DNA of 64,000 bases, from contig JAQGEQ010000354.1 in the NCBI GenBank assembly GCA_034620365.1, forward strand, positions 496,001-560,000, written 5' to 3'. Made by a program: the position numbers and the translations under genes. Shown piece by piece: positions 48,060 to 60,200 of the stretch; the stretch's first letter is position 1, and the number at the start of each line of letters is the position of its first letter. The notes beneath the pieces were generated by a model, which was not told the DNA's origin, did no database searches, and worked only from the letters and a program-made list of their open reading frames with translations. Origin of the DNA: Pegea sp. RAD2-039. Taxonomy: Eukaryota; Chordata; Thaliacea; Salpida; Salpidae.

Positions 48060-48293
48060 CATTTATTATCGTGTTTACCACACGAGGGCAGACAAGAGAA
48101 ACATTTATTTCAGATTCTAATTTTTTTAAAGACTTTTTGTAATAGTTATCTGTGTGTCCCACCGGAAACTAACCTCTTTAAACAAACAAAGCTTTTACTT
48201 AACAGTAAGACAAAAGATTATGTAAGAGTGTTCAATCTAATCCAAAAAGATAAGCTTAAAGTGCTCGGTGATAGGTACAAAGTACTATTTTGA
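48060..48293 (+). CDS. Orphan coding-like exon, unknown
   Basis: From an acceptor-like AAAACAG at 48059 an open frame runs about 78 codons to TGA at 48291-48293, including LPHEGRQEKHLFQILIFL and DYVRVFNLIQKDKLKVLGDR. There is no ATG at its start, so it could only be a terminal exon. No upstream partner exon was found. It may be a true 3' exon, a relic, or chance. Confidence 0.2.
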   Translation, partial: HLLSCLPHEGRQEKHLFQILIFLKTFCNSYLCVPPETNLFKQTKLLLNSKTKDYVRVFNLIQKDKLKVLGDRYKVLF

Positions 48294-49607
48294 TTATATT
48301 ACCTGTAACCGATCTTTTATTGTCAACACCACTATATCGCTAGCAAGATAACATATCATCGATTAACATGTCAACAACTAAATCTATGAGTTGCCAATCA
48401 AGATATTATCTAATTATTACTGATACGAACATTAAGTTAATATTTTTATGGTTATTGTTGAAAAACATACTCAAAAATAAATTTTGAATCTCTAGTTACA
48501 AATTACCTAAAAAAAAGTTTTACAATACAAACAATTTTTATAAATGGTTAAGACTTTAAAAATGTTTGTCTTGTGTAGACTTGTTTTATTTTTGTTTAAC
48601 GATCTGTTTTTGAAAATTTCTACTAAAGGCTCGTAGACTGACTTAAATCCTAAAACAAATTTCTATTGACCAAGAAACAGATTTATGAAGTTAGCTGATC
48701 TAAGAGTAAACAAATAAACTTCAGTTTGAACTTTTGCTTCTCCCATAAAAATTTTAAAGAATGTTTAATTCTGACAAAAAGGTGAAACAAAAACTTGAAG
48801 AGATAGACTCACTTAAGTAAACAATCAACTATTAAAAAAAGTATTTTTTTTCATATAAAAAATGCAACGTGAAATATTTTTAATCCATTTAAAATCTACT
48901 AGTTTAAGTTGTTTCCAACTTGCAATCTGAAGCTTAGAACCAGATTTCTATCGTAAAGTAAATATAATAAAAGAAGTTAACAAACAGATTAAATTTTCTT
49001 CAGAAAAACTAAAAATTGTATTAGAAATTCTTGAAATAAATTCCAGAATTTAAAACTTGGTTCAAATTTAATTGAGTGTAAGCTATTTGAAATGCTTTCA
49101 TTCTTTATATAAATTTAACTATTCAGCATTCTAATGAATTATAAGAGACTACAAACAAATTTATTTAGAAGTTTTATTTTCGATTGAAAAATAACTGAAT
49201 AAGATAAAAAAAAAGAGAGTTTTTGAAATGTTCATACTTTTTGCTTGATATTAACAAATTGAACTTTATTTAAATTATCAAGTAGAATTATTATCATATA
49301 CTTATAATTAATTGTGAAAATGTGTTTTTATCACAATTTGTTAGATGATTACTTTTTTTCAGAAAAATACGATTATAATATGTTTTAGAACCATAGAATA
49401 AAACCACAAAATCAATCTTGCAACCAAGTACAAAGTCTTACATCCAAAATATTTGATTTTATATCAACTCTTCTTTGTAGTTTTTATCTTTATCCAATTC
49501 AAAACAAACAAGTAAATATGGTATGGGTCCTGCCCTTCTTGAATATACTTCACCACAGATAAAAGAAAATAAAACAAACAAAGAAAAGGCAATAGCAGAA
49601 GTATTTG

Positions 49608-49820
49608 TTACTTGAACAAAAATTGCGAAGGAAAAAAAAAACAAGAACTAAAACAAACTGCCAATTCTACTTTGTGTTGAAACTTTAACGCTCGTGTAAG
49701 GTGTTGATAAGAAACAGGCGCTAGACGATAGAAAACATTGGAAGTAGTTGTCTGATATCTAGAAGAAGAGGCAGCAGGAGGGCAAGAAGAAGGTAGCTGG
49801 GGTCCACCGGTATGAGGTTG
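49608..49820 (-). CDS. Orphan coding-like terminal exon, unknown
   Basis: After an acceptor-like ATCTGCCAATAG at 49832-49821 a minus-strand frame stays open for 70 codons (QPHTGGPQLPSSCPPAASSS..., then NVFYRLAPVSYQHLTRALKF) and ends at TAA. The first two thirds are clearly more GC-rich than the surrounding DNA, as known exons in this window are. The last part is a T-rich run coding for Phe and Ser. No upstream exon or product could be recognised. Confidence 0.3.
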   Translation of the reverse strand, partial: QPHTGGPQLPSSCPPAASSSRYQTTTSNVFYRLAPVSYQHLTRALKFQHKVELAVCFSSCFFFPSQFLFK

Positions 49821-51250
49821 CTATTGGCAGATAACTAATAATCTTTAATCAGTGTTCTTTAAAGCAACAATAAGTAGCACCAACTAGAAAACTGAAACAT
49901 TGATTAAGAATGCTGCACAATACTTTACATTAAAAATGATTTAGAAATTTATACTTTGCATTACATTTTTTACGATTTAAAATATTATCATGCAGTAATT
50001 AAAAGGACAATTATCATTTCAGAAAGTTTAAAGTATATTTTGTGGTTCATGCTGATTTATATAATGATAAAATTTGCATAATGACGTTTTTAACAAAACA
50101 AATGACCAATTGAAATTTGCGGTATATTTCTGAACCACATTGATCATTTTTACTCGTCTAAAAAGACTTTACTGAAAATAACCGACAACGCAGCCTATAA
50201 ATATTATGAAATAAATCCTTGGAAAAATAAGAAACTCGAACAGAGTAAAATTGGCGGTCTGTAATTTAGATGCTTCCTCAAGATCCAAAATCCTTAAAAA
50301 AGTAAAAACATCAAAACATCAATCAAACTAAACTTTAGAAATGTTATCGTAATAATGGTTAAACATTCATCTTTATTTATTACAGTTGTGCAAATGATTT
50401 ATTATCAGACTCATCAGCTGATAAAAGATTAAAAAAATGTATTACATATTCTTATTGAAATACTAGCTCAGTTTAGATGGCCAAGTAGAAAATTGGGCTG
50501 TTAAATTCTCTTATACCCGCTAATTAAAAATATAAAGAGGATCATATTTGTACTAATTATCAAAATATTGCCTTTCAAACTAGGGGCTACAAGTTTTACA
50601 ACAAGATTGACCTGGCAGCATATATAGATATGAGTTTAAAACATGCACAAGGTACATTCATCTCCATTAGTGAAGTATATTTTGTTTTTGATGAATATCT
50701 AGTATTACACTTGCGTTTATTTACTAGCTGTAAATATTTGAAAGTTTGAACTATTTTAGAGTTGATTAGTAGCTGACAGTTGTCACCCATAGTTTTACAA
50801 ACACTGTTTTACATAAGCTTTGTGATTAATTTTCTATTTAATTAAATTTTATTGGTATGCTAAATTGATACTAAACATTTTCTCTACAAACATTAATAAA
50901 TGTTATTATCATAAAGATTTTAATCTTACAAACTACTTGTCAGAAAATAAATTTTACGTTACCAATGTTTTATCGATTTGATTGTGAATTTGATTCTAAA
51001 CTAAAGTTGTTGATGATGCTGAATTAGCAAATAAAAATGCCAACGAAATGCTTTGTCAAGCCAAATATAAACTGCTTAGTAGTGGTTAAATGGATGTACT
51101 TTCTTAGACCAGCTGATTATTATTTATGTTTTGAATTATTGTAAAATTTGATATAAGTATTCTTTTTGGAATTTAGAAAATAGTTTTGTTAGATAAAGTC
51201 GTATGAAAAAACATACTTAAGTAGTTGTGTTTTCACTTTGTAAGAATTAA

Positions 51251-54200
51251 TCACGGCTGATAATCGAGATAAAGGCCAATAGAATCATCAGCACTACATC
51301 TTCCACAGTAACCTCCGCATCTACCTTTCACCTGCGTTCGATCCTGTAAAAAACCAACAAGTTAATAACAATAAAATAAACAAATTTTTTTCTAGTAGAG
51401 GCTTTAAAAACTTTAAGAAAATTCTTCACTTCTTTGTTGAAGTGATAAAAAGGTGGAATGAATGCAAATTCTGTTTTAATTTTCTTTATACTTTCAACTT
51501 ATTAACATTTCGTTACATTAGACAAATGACCAACAACCTTGATTTTTTTTTGATTATTTTATTTTGATGTAAAATTTATTTGTATTAAGAAAATTAAATA
51601 AAACTTACTTGATTGAATTGGACTTCCATCCTTGTATGGAAACCGGAGACTGCCCAGGTGGTATTTTGACTCACTCGAAAATTGGTGCCGGATAAATTGA
51701 TATTAAACCTTCCCTGTTGGTAGAGAAATTGAAAATTTTTAATCAAAATGTAATTGCTGAATTTACATTTGTGTGAAATTATTGAATTAATATAAACAAC
51801 TCCATAGAAATATAAAGAAATTATTGGTTTTAAATTATTAGTTTATTCACTAAAATAAGAAAAATAAGTTCAACTTGGTCAAAATAGTGCTAAAATTAGT
51901 AAGAATAAAAATATTTACAAACAGCTCTACAAATGTAGTACATTGTATCTTTAAAAAATATTAGTCACTCAATTTTGAGATACACATACTTATTTTTAGT
52001 ATTAAAGAGTTTTTGTTGCAATATAAAAAGATAAAAAAGTTTTTTATTTAGAGTACCATCAAATATAGTTTTACGAAATAGATTAGATTTTTTTAGTTCT
52101 TTAAAAGCTGCTACTTAATTACATTAGTAGTGAAAATAAACAAACTCTGTAGTAATGAGTACATATGCAGTTAAAAGGATTACGAATTTCAATGATACCC
52201 ATTTAAGGATGGTATTTTTTGTAGTTTAGCAATTTGTATAAATTCTTTATCAAGTTGAACTCAGAGAAAATTCTTTTGTTCTTACAAATTAAACTGTCTA
52301 TGAATTGTTAAGAAATTAGATTACATAACTATCTCAATAATTTGTTTTGAACAACATTCTTTGTATTTGGATATAGATAATACAACTTAATAAATCTTAA
52401 AAGATTAGTTTGAATTCATTCAATAAAGTATAAACCGTAAAATAATACTTCACTTACTTGTGGGCACCCTTGATTATTGTAACAGTCTCCTGCAGTTCCA
52501 AATGAGATTTGGTTTCCATATGAAGTCTCAGAGAATGTGAAGTCATCATCTGAAAATTATTAAATTAGTGTTGAAAAAAATTCATGAAAACATCCAACCG
52601 AAAAATAGATAAAAAATAGCTATTAAATTATGGGTATCGATTTGTAATATGTAGAGAATTGTGAATAGTACTATCTACTTTCATCAATATCTATAATTCT
52701 ATTTGAATTTTTTTTAAGTAAATATTTTTAGCTAAATCAGTTTGCTAAATAGTTCATCAATAGAAGTTGTTGATGAAAATTAAATAGTATTTATTACAGC
52801 CATCAAACAAATATTACTTTGAGCTCGGTTTAAGTTGATGAGGTAGCGGATTTTTTTAAATCTTGTTAAGCCAGCAGACAAGGAATTGTTGCAACTCCCA
52901 TCACTACAAGCCTCTTCATTAGGCGATGGACATCCTCTTGATTCCGTTGATCTGTTAAAGGAACTATTTTTAGCTTACAAATATTAATTTAACTATCTTT
53001 AAAATTATTCGCTTGAAAGATAAAAAATGATAAAATAAGGATAGATTCTAGTTTAGAATTATTTTTGGTTTATTATTTTTAGAACCAAAATAATCTTTAT
53101 ATCTTTAAACTTTAATTCATACAAAGATTGAACGATAAAAGAAGTATATTTAGAAATAATCACAAACTCGTATAGAAACCATTCTGAAAAGTTTTCTGTT
53201 CCACCAGCAGGTAACGTTATGTATTCCCGAGGAGTTTCCGTTCCCATTCCCCAACAGTAAATCTACAATTATTTTTTTAATATTTAACTTTCATGTTAGT
53301 CATGTGACTATTAAAATTAATAACTGAAGTTATCAGGCTAAAGCTATTCAATTAAATGAGAGCAACCTTTGCAAGATGACTTCCAACTTGTAAATTGTAT
53401 TCATCATCAGTATCTACTTTATATTCTCTTTTCAGATTATAACATGATGTAGGTTTACATGGAGGCATTACACAGTTATTGTGATTGTCAGGCTTTAATG
53501 ACTTATAGTTTCTTTCACAATAACTGTTGTTTAAAACAACCCTCAGGCGTGTGTGCATACAATAGACTATTCGCGTTATTGATCCAATACCACATTTACT
53601 TGAACACTGTAAAATGTTCCTTGATTTTATTTGGATAAATTGATAAATTTTATTTTATATTTGATAAAAACTTGTAACTAACATATGAGGTTAACACTAT
53701 TTTTAAGCAAGATTAAAAATCACGACCATAAACATATAGGTTAAAACAAAATATTTCAAAGTTTACTTCTCCCCAAGTAGTGACTCCCCAAATTGCATCT
53801 CGGTTACATTCTCCTCTGTTGCAATCACGCACAGAGTTGGGTCTTTCGTTTGGATTGCAAGAGTTTACATCAATTCGTTCATATGTGTTCATATCAATAG
53901 AGACACATCGAACAGTTCGTTCTTGACGTCCTCCACCGCAGGTTTGCGTACACTAGTAACATGGTTTCCTTTAGCTACCTCTCAATGTTAGTATCTTAGT
54001 TCATATAAGTTCTTAGTAGTTTAAAACAAAACAAGTCAGAAAAAATTAACAACAAAACTGATCTTTTTTGAAATAAGATTTTTATACTTAGAATTTGATG
54101 GTTATTATGAAATAAAAAGGGGTTTCTTAGGAAGTAACAGATGCTACTTAAGCAAGTCATTCATTATAAATGAGAATTGCCAAAAAGCAATTTTGTTTCT

Positions 54201-57200
54201 TCTTTTTTACTTATTATGACAAATTTTGCCAAATGAATAATTAACGTTTGGAAAGGTAATTGGATCAAGTTTGATGGAAAAACTTCGTAATTGGCTTACA
54301 TCGGTCCATTGACTATGTATCCACTCGGCGTTACATGGACCATTTGTGCAAACCTCCTGGGTGATTGGACTTTGACCACAAAGTGAGTCTTCGACAGGTT
54401 GTCCTGTGGTCAATTGAATGCATCGAGCCTGGCGTTGTCTCCGACCCTTACCACACGAGGCGGAGCACTTTTTGTCAAAAAAGAGATAAATTTACGTCTT
54501 GTAAGTGAAAGAATTTACATTTTCAATATAATTACAGTTTTAAAACGACAAAAATCTTCTAAGCAGACACCTGACTCAAAGGGTTGTGTGACTTTATCAT
54601 TAAATATGTCATTTTTCAAACAATATCACATCAACCCTTTGTTTTGCTTTCATGCACTTCAGGTTTTTTCACTTACGTGAAATACCAGGTTCACCACGTT
54701 TAGCTTTGATTGGCAACTTGTCAAAGGAATCAAGATAAGTCAAGCATAAGTTTAAGATCATAAGCACAAGTTGTTCAAGCAAAATATTTTCATTTTCTTT
54801 AAAGTATTGAAACACAGTTTTCTGTGGTATAATTAGAATACTAATAATAAATTAAAATAACCAACTTTTTAAGCCAAATGGTAATTTTTATCAACGGCGT
54901 ATGAATAATCTTCATAATAGATATCAAGAGAGCTTGTCGTTTAATTATGATATTTAGTTAAGTTCCATACATCTAATATTCAACGATAATATGCTTAGTA
55001 CCGTTTCTATTTTTTTTACACCTGTACACTTGGTAAGACTTATGAAATTTCTTGATTTATTTCTAAATATTTCTGGTTTTTTTATATACTTGTAATTAAT
55101 AAAAATCTAATGTAACAACAGATAAATAAAATATATTTTATAAATATCCATTAAATATTTTTTGGATATACAATAATAATTATTAATTTTAAATGACGAA
55201 AAAATCGGAATTTTCTTTTTATCAACAAAATATTTACAAAAGTTGAAACGCTAACTGATTTAGCAGATTGTTAGGATCTTTAAAAACTTATAAAACTTTT
55301 TTCATAAAACCAAGCAGTCCTATTTGAAATTGATTTTATAATCAGTCCTTTAGACTTAAGAATTCAAAATATTTTTGCTTTAGTTATTTAGAACTCTATT
55401 AAGTTATTTTTCTTAGTTCTTATATAAAATTGATTTATAAAATATTGGTTACAAATACTCAAACACATTGAACACTGAACCTGGATTCTTATCATTAACA
55501 TAAAAACAAGTTTTTGCTACGATACAAAAACATCTGTTTCATTAACTTACTGCTTGCCATGAGCCGATTTTCCACTCATAAAAATTACATAAATTAGAAT
55601 CGGAGACGCATTTTCGTAAATCATCAGGGCGTTTCGAAGGATCGCAATTATCATCTGAAATTTTCTTCCTTCGCAAGCGACATATCACACTTCTCACTTC
55701 AAAGTGTTCACCACATTTTTCAGGGCACTGTCAGGAAGGCGACAGCTTGTTATATAGCCGACACTCAACATAACACCCACAGAAAACAACATCTGCAGTT
55801 AGTGCTAATATACCTGACTCCATGATCCGAATCTCCATTGCGGACACCTCCATTTAGAGCAAGGTTTAATGGAACGAGGTTTTTTGCGTGATAAGGAGCA
55901 TGCGTTATCATCTACCACCGTTCCGTTTTTGTCAATGCAAGTTACTTGTCGTGTTTTGATTCCGTTCCCGCATGTTGTTGAGCACTGAGAAGTGTTGTAA
56001 ACTATTCGGTCAACAAATCCCACGTTATTCACGGTCGCTACAGAACCCATCTGTTCACATCTCTTCCTCTTCGATCATCGCACACATCTTACCTTACTCC
56101 AATTTTCTTTTTTCCATCTAGCATCTTGTCTACAGGGTTTTTTGTTACATTTTTTCACACTCCTTGGTTTTGTAAATATTTTGCAGAGGTTTGTCTCCAC
56201 TTCTCTTTCAGTGGAAGGGTTATGGCAGGAAATTTTGCGTTTCCGTATGCCACCACCACACCTCTCGGAGCACTTGTTACAAAAAAACTAAAACGTCATA
56301 TGTGATGACGGCGAGAAGACGCGCAGACTTCCGTGCAATGACAATACTAAGGGGTTGCATTACTAATGATGATGAAGATGCGAGTGATGGTAAACAAATA
56401 GTTACAGTCAGATACTTTCTTTTTAATCTGTTTTTTGTGTAGTTTGGCTTTCTGTTTTGTCTTTCTGTTTCAATAACTTTCTTTCCTAACTTTACTTTTA
56501 CTATAAAAAGTTATCTTAAAAAAGTGCTTTTTTGTAACTTAGAAGAAAAATTAAGCTTTAAAAGATCAATTTAAGTGATGAACAAATTAAAAGAATGATT
56601 AATGATGTCTTCAAATGTATAATTTAATTATTCAAGATTATTTATTTCTCGTTTATAGCTTAGCAAGAACGCAAGCTAATTTGTATTTTACCTTTTCAAG
56701 AAATACAAAGGATTCAATAATCTATCTCAATTAAAATGTTTTTTTTTGAAGAAAAATTATTTTCAAAGTACTTTTTCAGCAAACAGAGATAAGAAAAGTG
56801 TGAGAATTATGACATAATCAGTGAGCGATTTTCAATGCATTGTGGATAGTTTGTTAAATATAAGTTCTTTTAATCACCGATTAAATGAATAAATAAGAAA
56901 ATGTTAATGTTAGTATTGAGATCTAAAGGTTTTTTGATAGTGGCTTTACCGTGCATTGCAGTTGTTTGAGCATTTAGTAAACTCAATAAATAATAAATAA
57001 AAAAATCACTTACTTCGCTCCAACGCCCTGTCCTCCATTCAGGGCAATCATGTAAGTTGCAAGAAGTAATAGAAGGTGGTTCTGAGAGATGAGAACACAT
57101 TTGTTTGCTCTGTATTTGGTTATTATCTTCCCGTATACAGTTTACATATCTTTGTTTAGTACCACCTGGTCCGCATGTTTTGGAACACTAAAATTATTTT

Positions 57201-60200
57201 TAAGATTTTTTATTTTGTAATTGCGTCATACAAAATAACTTACACGAAACCATGGATCTTCTGTCCATCTATAGCGAGGCTACAATGAAAAAAAAATTAT
57301 TTCTTAAATAAACTTAATCTTTGTTAAAAAAAAATCAAACTCACCGTTTGGTAACACTGTTGTTCGTTGCAACGCTCTATTTCAGCTGGCTTAACACCAA
57401 GTTCTTTTTGACATTGATTGTCTGAAATAACCTCTCGACTACTTATCAATATACACAGGACCTTTCTGGTCCTAATCCCACCATTACAAGACGCGCTACA
57501 CTGAAATTTAATTTTTAAAATTAAAGCATTGGAAAAAAAACTAAACTATAAGCTAATAACCAGCAACATACCGAGCTCCAGTCTGCAGTTCTCCAATACA
57601 TTTGGCAATCCTCTAGAGAAGGTTGACATTGCTGGATTGTTTGTGGTTTTTCATGAAAGCAACTTTCGGAAAGTTTACCGCTAAGCTCCAAACACTTAAC
57701 CTGTCGTTCTTTCCACCCACTACGACAGTTACACTAAAAATAAGGAAATATTTTGCATTAATTTTTTGTCAAATGTTGATTTTAAGCTATCTAATAATGA
57801 ATTTTGTTATTTTTATAATATGAAGTAAACTTATTTATTACTAACCTTACCCCAACGCCCACTCTGCCAAACAGGCAAAATTCTTCTTGCAACTAAAGTA
57901 GTTCCATGAATTGTTTGGGGTGGACCTAAAACGTCAAATTTTGTTGAATAATTTTCAAAAGTTTTTCAGAATAAATGGTTTGTAATAAAACTCAAATAAA
58001 TCAAGATCTGACGACAATTAAAAAGTTTAACGAGTAAACTCACTCTGTTCAACATAATCATGACTTTGGCAATCGACGTTAGTATCACATTGACGAATCT
58101 TTGTTGGAGGTCGATCGTACAGCCGACACAGTTGATTACTGACGATCATGCCATCCTGGCGATGCTTACACTGACTTGCTTGTCTTATCTTTCCTACTCC
58201 GCATGTTACAGAACACTATAAAAAGAAAAAAAAACAATTTGTTAGCTTTATCATAAGTCTGTCTGGCTTGCATCAGTGTAATGATCTACTTTTCAACAGA
58301 GATAAACAAACGACATCTTTTTGATCATTTATTTATAGTTAGCTTTCTTCTCATTAGCTTAGTTAAAAAATGCTTCAAAATAAAATTAAGTATTACATTA
58401 CAGTTTTAGAAAGCATTAATTTTAATAATACAGTTCAGTTAAAAAAATTGAATTATAATTTATTCAAACAATCTTTATTCAGTTACGATTTACATAGAAT
58501 TAGGAAAGAACTAATTACCTCAGTTGCATCAGAGAAACCCCAACAGAACTTATTTGAACAATTTTTTCTCGTTATAGGCTTAAGTGAAAAATCACAATAC
58601 CCAGCATAGACAATATCAGTACCATTCCTACAATCTACAACTCTAGTCTGTTGAAGGTTTGAGCATAGACACTGAAATTCGAACCCGTTAAGCTATTGAC
58701 TCAACAATTTATTAATCAAAAACAAATTGCTTTTATAACTTACTGGTGAAAAAGTCCCTGAGACCCATTGAGCACAAGGGGGTAATCTACAGTTTTCTTG
58801 TACATTTTTACGTTCAATGCATTCACTATCGGGCCATTTGTTGCCATCTGAGTCCACACAAGTGGCAGAACGGGTTCTGACCGCACCACTACCACAAGTA
58901 CGAGTACACTAAAAAACATTATTTTGCTACTCAATACTTTACAAATAATATTAGGACGATTTATTACTTGCGACCACTGTGTGTAGTTCCAGGAAACTGG
59001 TAGACATGAACCAACGCATCTTTTTCTTTGTATTGATTGTTTTCCAACACAAAAATGGGTTGGAGCTGTGCGACCATCCTAAACACAACTTGCTACTGAA
59101 GGTATGTTTTAATCGATTAATTTGCTGTACCTTTATACATCTGTATCTAACTGATGTAGTAGAAACACCGCATCTCACTGGGCATTTCTGTACAACTCGT
59201 CTCCATCTGATAACAATTAAACCAACAAAAGTTTCATACAAAATCCTTGATATCATGTAAGCTACTTTTATTAGATTATAAGTTAAACAGAGAAGTTTCA
59301 ATCACCTGTAAGGACAAGGTGGACATTTCGCAGTACGAGTATACGTACGTGATGACTGTGAGCAGAAACGATAGTCAACGTAATCACCTCGGCCGTTCAT
59401 ACAGTGATCTTGCTGAAATGAGTAATTCCAAGATTGTCATGTTTATTTCATTTGATATTTATTTTTTTTTAATTCGCTTTGTATGTGAACAGCTGTTTTA
59501 GCAATCGTAAGTATACATTATCACCAGACTGTGTCACGTAGCTTTTTGAAAGTGATTAATATTTAAAGACTAACGAACGTATGTCAAGTTAGAGCTGTGC
59601 TTAGAATATTGAAAAAAGTTGGTAGAGACCGTTTGAGTGTAGTATCCTCTGCACATAGTTCTACAACGCGATAAATCGAAGACATAGAAATAACGTGGCC
59701 TGTAATAGACCCATTTAATACTGATATCTGCTTTGGGAGCTCCAGTGACAAACACCTATAAAGTAATCGCTCAATCTTCATTTCTTTCACTAATTAAATA
59801 AACAGATGATTTACTAACCTCCAACCTTAGAGCATTTTGAATTTCATTAATACAACTGATGGTTTCTATTCCCTTATTTGTGCCAGAGTATTGACAATCA
59901 TAAATAGTATCTCTGTATTTCCATTCTGTTTTTCTTCTTAATACACGAACTTCTGTACGTGTTAAGTGTCTTCCGTTATTTAACAGATTTGAACCATCGT
60001 GTTGTCTTAAAGCTGTAATAAATTCATATAATAAAAAGTTGTTTTGTATCTTTATATTTTTAAATAACAGCACGACGGCTTTCAGTCGAAGCAGACTTAA
60101 TTATTTTTATTTATAAAGAAATAGAATAAGTTTATAATAATAGAACAATCCATAAATACATCATGATACTAATTCACAATAAAACTAAAAGTATATTCAC

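Larger units (their letters stand above)
43691..51250. other. 7.5 kb gene-poor gap between MIIP and the ADAMTS gene
   Basis: AT-rich DNA without a confident gene. Two reading frames with protein-like content are listed separately (48018-48293 and 49608-49820). Around 45475-45600 the sequence is less AT-rich, and a short minus-strand frame MKRVVYKRYTKKERQKIES resembles transposase fragments, but it is too short to call. No RNA gene was seen. Confidence 0.4.

Noticed and set aside
50596-50790. Minus-strand frame MGDNCQLLINSKIVQTFK...
   Set aside because: 64 codons without splice or family support; composition is not clearly coding.
55805-56050. Extended TSP1 exon starting MGSVATVNNVGF
   Set aside because: An internal TTCTCAG acceptor directly before TGC matches the pattern of the other TSP1 exons, so the extra 22 residues are probably intron.
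58660-58720. TTCGAACCC box resembling a tRNA T-arm
   Set aside because: No acceptor, D or anticodon arms fit around it; it is the end of an ADAMTS intron.
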